Shown: positions 1 through 8,868 of the stretch, piece by piece | How positions within the stretch are numbered: the stretch's first letter is position 1 | Layout: each line of letters starts with the position of its first letter | Assembly: GCA_964589175.1 (NCBI GenBank) | Contig: CAZPRY010000035.1 | Location: 1 to 43,120, forward strand | Direction of reading: 5' to 3' | DNA: 43,120 nucleotides | DNA from: CAZPRY01 sp964589175 | Lineage (GTDB): Bacteria; Fidelibacterota; UBA2242 | Made by a program: the position numbers and the translations under genes | The notes under the pieces: model-generated | What the model was told of the DNA's origin: nothing | The model's database searches: none | What the model saw: only the letters and a program-made list of their open reading frames with translations

Positions 1-24
1 AGCTCCAGAGCGGTAGTTAGTCGA

Positions 25-55
25 TCATCGGACATTATTTATGCAATTCGCTATA
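25..55 (+). repeat. 31-bp terminal repeat, left copy
   Basis: This 31-base block recurs on the opposite strand at 43066-43096 with a single mismatch (A for T at position 41). The shared core includes CATCGGACATTATTT followed by TGCAATTCGCTATA. Similarity fades on both sides. Here it lies outside any gene: a frame read through it ends at TAA just after the block. It may be a dispersed repeat that limited the assembly or a rearrangement end; the sequence alone does not decide. Confidence 0.7.
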
Positions 56-165
56 TAACCGAATTATTATCGGATCAGTACCCCAATAATCAAAGAGTTA
101 ATTGGTTATTCAAAAGCCTTGCCTGGAGCAAACTGACGTTAAATAATCCCCAATCGTCGAAATAT

Positions 166-190
166 AAAAAGGCCCACGGAGGGCCTCTTT
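166..190 (-). terminator. Rho-independent terminator of the glucan operon
   Basis: Read on the minus strand, a 6-bp stem (AGGCCC 181-186 pairing with GGGCCT 170-175, 5-base loop) is followed directly by TTTTTATATTT. It lies about 30 bases beyond the stop codon of the amylase gene, so it would end the pullulanase-amylase transcript. Confidence 0.75.
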
Positions 191-216
191 ATCATGCCGA
201 ATTTTTCCATGAGTTT

Positions 217-2637
217 CTACTCGACACGCCAGATATTACCGCTAAGCGGCGCCAATTCCAGTTGCACCTCAGTCCCGGCGATATCCACCTTATTTCCGTC
301 GATCAACGAAATCAAAGAGACTGAACCCAGCCAGGCGGGCAACTGCACTTTTTGACTGCGAAACTCGGCGCCTTTGTTAAGCGCAACGATGACTCTTCCG
401 AACAGATCGCCGCGTGAAAAGATCAAAACATCACGATCGGCATAGAGCGGAATGAAGTCGCCGCGCCGCAGGGCGGAAATTTGTTGCCGCAGATGAATCA
501 GCTGCGAAGTCTTGGCCAGTTGTGTTTTTTCCGCCGGACTCAATTCACGATCGAAGCGCATCATACGGCGGTTATCCGGATCGTTGGCGCCAGTCATGCC
601 GAATTCATCTCCATAATAGATAATCGGCACGCCGGGCACGGTCAGCAGGTAGGTAAAAAGCACCAGTTCTTTGGCATAGGCGGAAGGATGGTCAACCCGA
701 ATCTGCGGGTCCTGCCAGGCGCGCGCGGTCCCGTCATCGGACAGGGTCAGGTCCCCGTCCAGAAAGGCCATCATGCGAATCTGATCGTGGCTGTCCATGA
801 TATTGCCCATGACATGGTTATATCCGTAGACCTCCATGGCCTTCTGAATCGCAAAGCTCAGATCGCGGAAATCGCCGTCTTCTTCGGCAAAAACCCTGCG
901 TGCCGTAAAAAACTGGTTAAAGCTGAACTGCGCGTTCAGCATACTGTTATTCACATAGGATTTAATCAGGTCGTAGCCGCCGAAAGTTTCGCCGATCTGG
1001 AACGCGTCCAGGTCTCGGTAGGGATTGACATTCTGTTTAACCTTCCGGCTGAGGCGCTTCCAGAATTTGTATGGTACGTGCTTGGTCGCGTCGTGCCGGA
1101 ATCCGTCGATGCCGGTCCTATTCAGCCACCAGACGGCGTTATCCGTCATAGCCTCGACGGCGTCGTCCGACTTTTCATAATCGAAAGAGGGCAAAAAGGT
1201 ATCGAACCAGGTCGTCAGGCGATACTCGTCCCAACGCCGGATGTTTTGAGTGCCGTCCGGGAGCTCGAAAGTCCCGAACCAGTCGCGATGTTTCTGAAAG
1301 AAGATATGTTCCTGGTGGGTATGATTGGAGACGAAATCCAGCAGGATTTTAAGGCCGTGCGCGTGCGCCGTTCTGACCAGCGCCCGAAATTCCCGCAGGC
1401 TGCCGAAACGGGGTTCGGTCCGGCGTGGATGAATGGGCCAGTAGCCGTGATAGCCGCTGAACCAGCGATGCGGTTCGGGCCATTCCTGATAAGCCAGATC
1501 AGTCGTCTCATTCACCGGTGAAATCCAGAGCGTGTTGACGCCGAGCCGCTCGAAATAGCCATCCTCGATTTTTTGACGGATACCGGCAAAGTCACCGCCC
1601 ATGAAATTAGCGCGTGGATCGAGATTCGCGTCATTCACGGCATCGTCATTGGTCGCATCCCCGTCCTCGAAACGGTCCACCATCAGCGAGTAGATCGTGG
1701 CGTCCTGCCAGATAAACGTCTGACCCTGCGGAACCGGAGACCCGTTTTCAAGCCAGACGCTCTGCACATTGCCGATGGAATTACCGTTCGTCGCGAACAC
1801 GCGCAGGACGTCGATTCCCTGGCGGTTGGCCAAGGGGCAGATATCGATCACCGCCGTCTGATCCTCGATTGCACAGTTGTAAGCCGGGTAAATTTCATTG
1901 TTCAGCAGCACGACGACTTCGAGCTTTTGCAGCGCGGCCGGCAGCCGGATTGCCATTCTCAGGTAGCGATCAGCGTCGTACGGTAAAAAATGGATCTGTG
2001 GTGCCATGCTCTTTTGCGCCGACGCGATGCGCAGCAGCGAGTTGAAGTAGCCAAAGCCGTTATCGACTTTTTCGGGATTCTGAAGATCGAATATCTCCGA
2101 TTGATCGATGACAAACTGGTACTCATAAATTCCGTCGTCCAGGGCAATTTCAGCCGTATAAGTACCGTCGCCATCCGGATCGAGCATGCGGTCGCCGCTC
2201 CGGTTCCAGTTATTAAAATTCCCCATCACAAAGACATTCTGCGCCGCTTTCCCGGGTGTACAGCGGAATTCCACAACCTGCTTTTGAATCACGATGACAG
2301 GCAGAACCATCTTCTCCTTTTCCTGGAAAAAGTCGATCAGCGCCACGCCCTGGAACCCCTTGCCCGGCGTGAGTTTCAGGCTCGCGGAGATCGGATCGTA
2401 TACGCCGTCCACATCGGGATTACGCAAGACGCGCACGTCGTATTTTTTGGCGCTGAAGACTTCGCTGATATCCACATCGGTCGTCCGGCCCGATTCGATC
2501 GTGATGAAATCAATCAATTCAACCGGCTTTGATGTGTTGCGGATGCTGCCGCACCCGGTCATAAAAATAAGCGCGAAAATTGCGCTTGCGCATACCCGCA
2601 GCCGGATCACGCGCAAGTTGTCCTTTGGCATCATCAT
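217..2637 (-). CDS. Alpha-amylase family (GH13) lipoprotein with glycogen-binding-like domain
   Basis: An 806-residue secreted glycosidase that should hydrolyse alpha-1,4 glucans such as starch, glycogen or maltodextrins. The N-terminus has a hydrophobic signal ending in a lipobox-like MTGC (Cys29), so it is probably a lipid-anchored envelope enzyme. Residues about 122-180 form a CBM48/AMPK-beta-like domain (VFVMGNFNNWN). The catalytic barrel starts near 313 (TIYSLMVDRF). Visible GH13 regions are LLDFVSNH (432-439), DGFRHDA with the nucleophile Asp516, QIGE with the acid Glu550, and MDSHD with His617/Asp618. The first ATG is preferred because GGAGGA sits 6 bases upstream. It lies 31 bp downstream of the pullulanase gene in the same direction, so the two probably form one operon. 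The exact subfamily (amylase, neopullulanase or cyclomaltodextrinase-like) cannot be fixed by eye. Confidence 0.92.
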   Translation of the reverse strand: MMMPKDNLRVIRLRVCASAIFALIFMTGCGSIRNTSKPVELIDFITIESGRTTDVDISEVFSAKKYDVRVLRNPDVDGVYDPISASLKLTPGKGFQGVALIDFFQEKEKMVLPVIVIQKQVVEFRCTPGKAAQNVFVMGNFNNWNRSGDRMLDPDGDGTYTAEIALDDGIYEYQFVIDQSEIFDLQNPEKVDNGFGYFNSLLRIASAQKSMAPQIHFLPYDADRYLRMAIRLPAALQKLEVVVLLNNEIYPAYNCAIEDQTAVIDICPLANRQGIDVLRVFATNGNSIGNVQSVWLENGSPVPQGQTFIWQDATIYSLMVDRFEDGDATNDDAVNDANLDPRANFMGGDFAGIRQKIEDGYFERLGVNTLWISPVNETTDLAYQEWPEPHRWFSGYHGYWPIHPRRTEPRFGSLREFRALVRTAHAHGLKILLDFVSNHTHQEHIFFQKHRDWFGTFELPDGTQNIRRWDEYRLTTWFDTFLPSFDYEKSDDAVEAMTDNAVWWLNRTGIDGFRHDATKHVPYKFWKRLSRKVKQNVNPYRDLDAFQIGETFGGYDLIKSYVNNSMLNAQFSFNQFFTARRVFAEEDGDFRDLSFAIQKAMEVYGYNHVMGNIMDSHDQIRMMAFLDGDLTLSDDGTARAWQDPQIRVDHPSAYAKELVLFTYLLTVPGVPIIYYGDEFGMTGANDPDNRRMMRFDRELSPAEKTQLAKTSQLIHLRQQISALRRGDFIPLYADRDVLIFSRGDLFGRVIVALNKGAEFRSQKVQLPAWLGSVSLISLIDGNKVDIAGTEVQLELAPLSGNIWRVE

Positions 2638-2668
2638 TTCTGTCCTCCAGGATTTGGAGTTCCCGGTT

Positions 2669-5200
2669 CTACAACCGATATAAAATCATCCCCGAAATGG
2701 CTTTGAGACGCACCGAATTGCCGCTGACAACGCTAATCGTCTCCTCCCCTGCCCGGGCCTCGTTAACAACCATTTGCCACTCGCCGGGCGGGACCGAGAA
2801 ATCCTGGTCGCTGCGGTTCGGATTAATCAGCACCAGTACCTCTTTCCAACTGTCTTTGCACTTCCCGCGCGCGATGCGATAACCGATACAATTGGCCGGT
2901 ACGGCGATTCCCAGTTTCTCGAAGAAAGCCAGGTTTTTGCGGATTTCGCCGGTCTGCTTCATACGAAACACCGGGTGGGCCTTGCGCAGGGCGATCAAAC
3001 CTTGATAATAATGAAATACGTCGGCATTTTCCTGCTTGAATTCCCAACGAATCTTGTTGACGCGATCGGGCTGGTTATAACTGTTGTGCGACCCGAATTT
3101 GGTACGCAGGAATTCCTGTCCGCCGTGCATGAACGGCACGCCTTGCGATGTAAAGAGGATCAGCGCCGCCAATTTGTCCATCGCTTTCAACTGCGTATCG
3201 GTCAGCGAGCTATCCAGCTCCGTCGAGGCAATCAACTGATCCCAGAGCGTGCGACCGTCGTGACAGGCCGCATAATTGATCGATTCCTGGGGCGAATCGG
3301 TGAAATCGTCGATAGCTCCGACAATACCCTTTTTAACCGCCGCCACGTTCTTGCCGGTCTGGACATAACCGGGTTCGGTGTTGTACCAGGGCCCTTTCAG
3401 CGCATCGCGGAAATTATCGTTGAAGACGGCAAAACCCTCGGAGCGCTGCTTGCCCTTGCCGGTGATCTCGATCGGCGTTTCCCCGGCCGCCCACGGTTCG
3501 CCGTAAATAAAAATATCGGGATTGATGGCCCGCAGGCTGCGTACGATCTCGCGCACGGTTTTAAGGTCCAGCAATCCCAGCAGGTCGAAACGAAAGCCGT
3601 CGATTTTGTACTCCTCAACCCAGTATTCCAGTGATTCGATTATGAAACGCCGGACCATCGAACTCTCGTTGCGCATCTCATTCCCGGTTCCGGAGCCGTT
3701 CCAGTACGTACCATCGATCCGCTGACGATAATAATGACCCGGCGCGAAACCATTGAAATTGTATTGAATCTCCGGGTTACCTTCGGCGGTGTGATTGTAG
3801 ACGACATCCAGTACTACCTTGATGCCGTGTTTGTGCAGGGCGTCTACCATATTCTTGAACTCGCGAACGCGGCCGGCATCTTCGACGTTGTCCGTGTACC
3901 AGCCGTCCGGCGAATTGAAGTTGACCGTCATGTAACCCCAGAAATAATTGTTCGTCTGCGCGTCATGCTCAAAATCCTGAATGGGCAGCAACTGCACCGT
4001 ATTCACACCCAACTCCACCAGATGATCCAGGGTTGTTCTGACATCCGTACCCGGAAGCGTCGTCCCGCTTTCCGCAAAGCCGAGATACTTACCTTTGTGA
4101 TGGGCGCCTGAGCTCTCGCTAATCGAGAAATCGCGTACATGCATTTCGTAGATAATAGCCTGATCGAATGAAAACGAAGGGCTGTCCGCAATGGGTGTTT
4201 GGTCGGTATAGAGCAGAGCACGACCGTTATGCACGGTAACGCAGCGGGCATATGGATCGACGAGTTCCTTCTGCGGACTGTAAGACGGGTCCGGGCCGCT
4301 GACCTGGTACGTATAATAGCTGCCCTCCAGGTTTTCCGGAATCGCGGTTTTCCAGCTGCCGTCCTTTTGTCTGGACAGTTGGTACTTTTGGGCTTCTCCG
4401 CCGCTGGCCTGTTTGTACAGATTCAGCGTAACCAGGGTCGCACCGGGCGCAAACACCACGAATTCGGTGCGGTCCGGGTAGAGAAACGCGCCCAAGGGTT
4501 CATTGCTCTTATAGGCGCTGCTGTCGAGGATGCCGCGCAGATACAGATCGCCGGGCTCAAAGCCCTGGACCTCGACTTTGGCGGGCAGCTCCGACAGGGC
4601 GATTTCACGTTCAGCGAACATCTTCAGCACATAGGACGAATCGCTGTTGGCCGGATACAGGGTGGCGTTGACGGCAGGTATCCTGGCACCGTTATGCAGG
4701 ATAACCGTGAGCTCCAGATCCGGCAGTTCTTCGCTTTTCAGGGGTTTGGTCAAAATCGTGGTGATCTCGCGCGGGCTTTCCAGGAAGGCTTTGCGCACAA
4801 AGGGATCGGTTTCCGGCTTTTGCGTAAAGATAGCAGCGTTACCCTGCAAAATCCAGATTTCGGGTTTCAGGCTGCGGCTCCAGCTGCGATCCGGGGCATC
4901 TTTTTGCTGCCAATCCCGGAATTTCGGTAAAAAATTGAAGTTGTTTTTGGGCGGATACCGGGAAAGGTCGATCCGGAAAATCAGGCCGAATTCATCTTTG
5001 CCGGCCGGCCGGACTTCCAGGCTGGTCGTATCGACCCAGGTCCAGAGCCGCCATTCGTCGTATTTTTGGTCATAGCGATGATAATGGATAGTAAGGGTGT
5101 TCATGCGTGCTCTCTCTACTTTACTACAAGAATTTGTACCGCCCGGGAACAGCAGGAAAAGAAGTGGAATCGTAATTGGCAGCCAGCTGACTTTCATCAT
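2669..5200 (-). CDS. pulA: Type I pullulanase (GH13, alpha-1,6 debranching)
   Basis: A secreted debranching enzyme that cleaves alpha-1,6 links of pullulan or branched glucans. The frame is open to 5272, but the double Met at 5200/5197 is the better start: AAGGG lies 7 bases upstream and a signal-like hydrophobic stretch (WLPITIPLLFLLF) follows at once, giving 843 residues. After a possible lipid-anchor Cys (TNSC), the mature N-terminus resembles a CBM41 module (TIHYHRYDQKYDEWRLW). A CBM48 region (GAFLYPDRTEFVVFAP) precedes the GH13 barrel. Barrel motifs are NNYFWGYMTVNF (the pullulanase YNWGY region), DVVYNHTAEG, DGFRFDLLG (nucleophile Asp), IYGEPW (acid Glu) and ACHDGRTLWD. It is first in the operon with the amylase lipoprotein; together they would debranch and then hydrolyse alpha-glucans at the cell envelope. 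Confidence 0.92.
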   Translation of the reverse strand: MMKVSWLPITIPLLFLLFPGGTNSCSKVERARMNTLTIHYHRYDQKYDEWRLWTWVDTTSLEVRPAGKDEFGLIFRIDLSRYPPKNNFNFLPKFRDWQQKDAPDRSWSRSLKPEIWILQGNAAIFTQKPETDPFVRKAFLESPREITTILTKPLKSEELPDLELTVILHNGARIPAVNATLYPANSDSSYVLKMFAEREIALSELPAKVEVQGFEPGDLYLRGILDSSAYKSNEPLGAFLYPDRTEFVVFAPGATLVTLNLYKQASGGEAQKYQLSRQKDGSWKTAIPENLEGSYYTYQVSGPDPSYSPQKELVDPYARCVTVHNGRALLYTDQTPIADSPSFSFDQAIIYEMHVRDFSISESSGAHHKGKYLGFAESGTTLPGTDVRTTLDHLVELGVNTVQLLPIQDFEHDAQTNNYFWGYMTVNFNSPDGWYTDNVEDAGRVREFKNMVDALHKHGIKVVLDVVYNHTAEGNPEIQYNFNGFAPGHYYRQRIDGTYWNGSGTGNEMRNESSMVRRFIIESLEYWVEEYKIDGFRFDLLGLLDLKTVREIVRSLRAINPDIFIYGEPWAAGETPIEITGKGKQRSEGFAVFNDNFRDALKGPWYNTEPGYVQTGKNVAAVKKGIVGAIDDFTDSPQESINYAACHDGRTLWDQLIASTELDSSLTDTQLKAMDKLAALILFTSQGVPFMHGGQEFLRTKFGSHNSYNQPDRVNKIRWEFKQENADVFHYYQGLIALRKAHPVFRMKQTGEIRKNLAFFEKLGIAVPANCIGYRIARGKCKDSWKEVLVLINPNRSDQDFSVPPGEWQMVVNEARAGEETISVVSGNSVRLKAISGMILYRL

Positions 5201-5682
5201 GGATAATCCCTTAATTCGCCTTCCGATATTCACTACCAAAAATAAGGACAAGATCGCCATTATAAAAAACAAAAAAGATGGAGATGGAATATAATCTCTA
5301 AACGGATTTATTCGCCATCTCGAAGAGACCTATACGAGGCTGAGCGCACTGAGATAGAGGAGAAATATTAAAAAAATTGTTTTTATTGAACATAGGAAAA
5401 ATATAATTCGTGTAATTCATGTCCCCTCAGGGATCCCTGTGGGATAATTAGTGGTTTTTTAGGTGGACTCATATATTCAATGTGTGAAGTCAAATAGAAT
5501 GAAAATGGCAAATTTAAAATAATGATCTCAGCGTTCTCGGCGAACTCAGCGGTTATGAATCTTTCAGGATAATCCAACAATAACAGTACAATCGTCGCAA
5601 TCAATTTTCTTTTTTGATAACCCGGCAAAACGCATAAATTAACGTCGACACTTTCGATAATTCCCAAGGATAAGGGTTAAAT
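5201..5682. other. Intergenic region with dispersed-repeat fragments
   Basis: No convincing gene. This is the shared upstream region of the divergent pullulanase and DUF362 genes, so both promoters should lie here, but none was recognised with confidence. It holds sequence typical of scattered intergenic repeats: a perfect 12-bp palindrome CAGGGATCCCTG at 5428-5439 and the phrase CAGCGTTCTCGGCGAACTC near 5530. The phrase recalls the short 'AGAACGC...GAGTTCGCC' filler found in many environmental genomes. A 94-residue frame across it mostly translates these repeats. Confidence 0.5.
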
Positions 5683-6618
5683 ATGAGCACAAACGAAAAA
5701 TTAAACCGCAGAGAATTCTTTAAAAAAAGCCTCGGCGCCGGGGCTGCCTTCCTGGGCGCCTCCATGCTGGGGGGCACCCGTTTCGCCTGGGCGGATGATA
5801 CCGCTATTGCATTCCCGGATCTGGTAGCCGTCAGGAATGGTCTTCCCGAGTTGATGTTCGAAAAAGCCATCGCTGCCATGGGCGGCATGGAACGCTATGT
5901 CAAGAAAGGCCAGACCGTCGTCGTAAAGCCCAACATCGGCTGGGCCCGGGGACCCGAGACGGGTGCCAACACCAACCCCGCGCTGGTCAAACGCATCGTG
6001 GAGTACTGCTACAAAGCAGGCGCCGAGAAGGTCTACGTTTTCGACAATACCTGCAATGACTGGCGTAAATGCTACGATCTGAGCCAGATCGAGAAATACG
6101 CCAAAGAGGCCGGCGCGACGGTAGCGCCCGGACATGACGAACGCTATTACCAGGAAGTCGAAATCGAAGGCGCCAAGGTCCTCAAAAAGACCAAGGTCCA
6201 CGAACTCATCCTGGAATCCGATGTGTTTATCAATGTGCCGATCCTTAAGGATCACGGCGGCGCCGGTATCACAGTCGCCATGAAAAACCTGATGGGCGTC
6301 GTCTGGGATCGCGGCTTTTATCACGGGCGCGGTTTACAGGAGTGCATCTCTGATTTCTGCCTCTATCGCAAGCCGGATTTGAACATCGTCGACGCCTACC
6401 TGGTGACGATGGATAACGGCCCGCAGCGCGCCCGGCCGGAAGACCTCTCGCTGAAGAAAAGCCTGTTGATCTCCGAGGATATCGTGGCCGTTGATGCCGC
6501 CGCGGCGAAGATTTTCGGCGTCGAACCGGAAAAAATCGATCACATCAAACTCGCTTATGAGAAAAAAATCGGCAATATCGATTTGTCGGAATTGAATATC
6601 AAGAGGATATCACTATAA
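5683..6618 (+). CDS. Tat-exported DUF362 domain protein
   Basis: A 311-residue protein of the DUF362 family, whose members often sit beside or are fused to 4Fe-4S ferredoxin domains and have no firmly known reaction. The N-terminus has a twin-arginine signal (RREFFKKSLGAGAAFLG), implying folded export, often with a cofactor. Family-like stretches include VVVKPNIGWARGPETGANTNP, the DNTCNDW segment and VFINVPILKDHGGAGITVAMKNLMG. It carries no CxxC cluster motif itself. The ATG at 5683 follows an AAGGATAAGGG ribosome-binding stretch. Its stop codon TAA overlaps the proposed ATA start of the following polyferredoxin, so the two are probably translationally coupled. The pairing suggests a periplasmic partner of the membrane iron-sulfur protein; this is an inference from context. 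Confidence 0.85.
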   Translation: MSTNEKLNRREFFKKSLGAGAAFLGASMLGGTRFAWADDTAIAFPDLVAVRNGLPELMFEKAIAAMGGMERYVKKGQTVVVKPNIGWARGPETGANTNPALVKRIVEYCYKAGAEKVYVFDNTCNDWRKCYDLSQIEKYAKEAGATVAPGHDERYYQEVEIEGAKVLKKTKVHELILESDVFINVPILKDHGGAGITVAMKNLMGVVWDRGFYHGRGLQECISDFCLYRKPDLNIVDAYLVTMDNGPQRARPEDLSLKKSLLISEDIVAVDAAAAKIFGVEPEKIDHIKLAYEKKIGNIDLSELNIKRISL

Positions 6619-8174
6619 AGAAATTTCGGCTGACGTTACGCGCTGTACGCATTCTCCTGGCGTCACTCATTTTTATCGCCTTTGTACTGGCATTTTTAGG
6701 CCTGGGCGGCTTTTCGATGAAGCTCGCTGATCTTCTGCTATCCTTCCAATTCACACCCAGTTTTCTGAAATTCATCACGCTTAGTCCTGGTGTTCTGGCT
6801 ATCGGATTTCTCATCGTCGTCATCCTGACCGCCTTGTTCGGACGCATCTATTGCGCGGCGCTCTGCCCGCTGGGAATCCTGCAAGACATCATCTTCCGCC
6901 TTTCCCGGAAATTGCGTAAAAAGCAACGCCCGCAATACCAAAAGCCCTACCCGAAAATCCAGTTCGCGGTTTTCGCAGTCACACTTATTTCCGCCGTACT
7001 GGGCAGTTTTGCGCTGCTGAATACACTCGATCCCTATAGCTTTTTCGGCCGGATCGCCTCCAATCTCTTCGAGCCGGTCCTGATCTTCGCCAACAACCTG
7101 GTTATTCCGCTGCTGGAGAAATTCGAGATTTACGCCCACTCGACCCTGACCATTCACCATATTTCCGCATCTGTGCTGATCTTCAATTTGCTGGCCTTAT
7201 TCATTCTCGCCGCGATGGTCGTTCTGCGCGGCAGGCTCTACTGCAATACGCTCTGCCCGGTCGGAACGATTCTCAGTGTTTTTGCGAAACACTCACTCAT
7301 TAAAATTCAAATTGACAATCCCAAATGCACGTCCTGCAAAAAGTGCGAGCGGATTTGCCGCGCCGGATGTATCGACATTGCCGAGCGCAAAGTCGATTCC
7401 GGGCGCTGCGTGGCCTGTTTCGACTGTATCGACATCTGCCCGACGAAGGCCGTCGAATACAAATTCTCATCGGCTGGTCCCGCCGCACAGAGCGGCGATC
7501 CGCGCCGGCGCCGGTTTTTACGCTATGCGCTGTACGGGACGGGTGTCCTAACGCTCGCCAGTATTCCTTTGCGCAAGAAAACCCGCCGGAAACTCCTGAC
7601 CGGCCGCAGCCAGCCGGTTATGCCGCCCGGTGCGACCGATATCGATCACTTCACAGCAACCTGTACGGCCTGCCACCTCTGCGTCAGTAACTGCCCGACG
7701 AATGTGATCCGGCCGGCTATCGCGGAGTACGGGCTGGCCGGGCTGCTCCAGCCCACGCTCAATTTCGATAACAGTTACTGCGATTACGACTGCAATATCT
7801 GCACGCAGCTTTGTCCGACCGGAGCTTTGCAGCCTTTGATGCTGGAAGCGAAACAGTTGACCCAGATCGGCACCTGCAAACTGGTCCCCAAGAAATGCAT
7901 CGTGTATCGCACCTGTGAGGATTGCGGCGCTTGTATCGAAGTCTGCCCAACCCATGCCGTCTATGCTATCGAGCGAAACGGCATTTATTTTCCGAAAACC
8001 AACCCGGACATCTGTATCGGCTGCGGCTTCTGCGAGAAGGTCTGCCCGGCGCGTCCCAGGGCGATTACCGTTGAGGGCAGCGCGATTCAAATCGCCGCCC
8101 AAGCGCCCTATTCAAACCAGGCACCGGTCCGGAAACAGGACGCCCAACCGACGCTCGAAGAGTTTCCGTTTTAG
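6615..8174 (+). CDS. NapH-like membrane polyferredoxin, probable ATA start
   Basis: A membrane-bound multi-cluster ferredoxin for electron transfer across or along the membrane. The first ATG in frame is 6717 (485 residues), but this would cut off a hydrophobic segment. The frame is open upstream and encodes KKFRLTLRAVRILL followed by SLIFIAFVLAFLGLGG, with no ATG, GTG or TTG; an ATA at 6615 lies 8 bases after AGAGG and overlaps the previous stop. I therefore annotate 519 residues from ATA. Numbered from Met6717: NapH-type motifs YCAALCP (45-51) and YCNTLCP (175-181), then cysteine clusters at 204-218, 231-241, 316-326, 355-366, 387-410 and 433-444, several ending in the CP of 4Fe-4S sites. 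Between the second and third groups is RRRRFLRY plus a hydrophobic stretch (264-284), a Tat-like internal anchor. It sits between the DUF362 and thioredoxin-fold genes. Confidence 0.85.
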   Translation: MKKFRLTLRAVRILLASLIFIAFVLAFLGLGGFSMKLADLLLSFQFTPSFLKFITLSPGVLAIGFLIVVILTALFGRIYCAALCPLGILQDIIFRLSRKLRKKQRPQYQKPYPKIQFAVFAVTLISAVLGSFALLNTLDPYSFFGRIASNLFEPVLIFANNLVIPLLEKFEIYAHSTLTIHHISASVLIFNLLALFILAAMVVLRGRLYCNTLCPVGTILSVFAKHSLIKIQIDNPKCTSCKKCERICRAGCIDIAERKVDSGRCVACFDCIDICPTKAVEYKFSSAGPAAQSGDPRRRRFLRYALYGTGVLTLASIPLRKKTRRKLLTGRSQPVMPPGATDIDHFTATCTACHLCVSNCPTNVIRPAIAEYGLAGLLQPTLNFDNSYCDYDCNICTQLCPTGALQPLMLEAKQLTQIGTCKLVPKKCIVYRTCEDCGACIEVCPTHAVYAIERNGIYFPKTNPDICIGCGFCEKVCPARPRAITVEGSAIQIAAQAPYSNQAPVRKQDAQPTLEEFPF

Positions 8175-8278
8175 CCGAAAGGATTCGCCACGGAGATTCT
8201 GTCCGGATCATGAAACCAATCCGCAAAGATGACATCTAAACTGCGATTAACAGATGAACCACTTTTGAAAGGGAAACA

Positions 8279-8785
8279 ATGAAGGTCAAATTATTATTCG
8301 TTTTTATTCTCATGCTGGCGTCGCTGCAGCTCTTCGCCGGTGAAAGCAAAGCCTGGTACGGTTTTGAGGAAGGCATCCAGCTGGCCACCAAAGAGGGTAA
8401 GCATGTTGTCATCGACTTTTATACCGATTGGTGCAAATGGTGCAAGGTCATGGACAAAGAAACCTTCTCCGTGCCGGAAGTCGAAAGCTACCTGTTCGAG
8501 CATTTCGTGCCAATCCGCATTAACGCCGAAGGCGCGACCAAAAAGGTCCAATTCCAGGGACAGTCATTCACTTTCCGGGAACTGACCTCCGCGTTCCGCG
8601 TGACCGGTTTCCCATCCATCGCCTTCATGACGCCCAAGTCCGAAGTCATCACGGTCATCCCCGGCTATATTAAAAAGGACATGTTCCTGAATATCCTGAA
8701 ATATGTCAACGAAGAATGCTATAAATCGCAGATTACGCTGGACGAATTTATCGAAAAAGGCTGCCCGGAGCCGGATAAGAAATAG
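8279..8785 (+). CDS. Secreted thioredoxin-fold protein (CKWC)
   Basis: A 168-residue thioredoxin-like protein with a cleavable signal (MKVKLLFVFILMLASLQLFAG). The active site is WCKWCK (Cys52, Cys55) after the beta strand HVVIDFYTD. The cis-proline region is GFPSIAFM, and VTVIPGYIKKDMFLNIL matches the end of the fold. It resembles the 'thioredoxin family' proteins related to the DsbD C-terminal domain, so a thiol reductase or disulfide role in the periplasm is likely. The start has AAAGGGA 6 bases upstream. It lies 104 bp after the polyferredoxin gene on the same strand and may belong to the same redox operon. Confidence 0.85.
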   Translation: MKVKLLFVFILMLASLQLFAGESKAWYGFEEGIQLATKEGKHVVIDFYTDWCKWCKVMDKETFSVPEVESYLFEHFVPIRINAEGATKKVQFQGQSFTFRELTSAFRVTGFPSIAFMTPKSEVITVIPGYIKKDMFLNILKYVNEECYKSQITLDEFIEKGCPEPDKK

Positions 8786-8868
8786 GGGCCTTCAGTTATT
8801 CTTTAACCTGCAAATCCAGCGAAAAACAGACGACATCAGGTAAAAGAGTACGCCGGGGTATATGTCCG

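Noticed and set aside
481..1521. Long plus-strand frames opposite the amylase and pullulanase genes (also 2774-3634, 4199-4930)
   Set aside because: They are antisense shadows of clear GH13 genes in GC-rich codon context, with no domain of their own.
5383..5667. 94-residue minus-strand frame
   Set aside because: Its translation contains the low-value phrase from dispersed filler repeats (ITAEFAENAE) and has no ribosome site.
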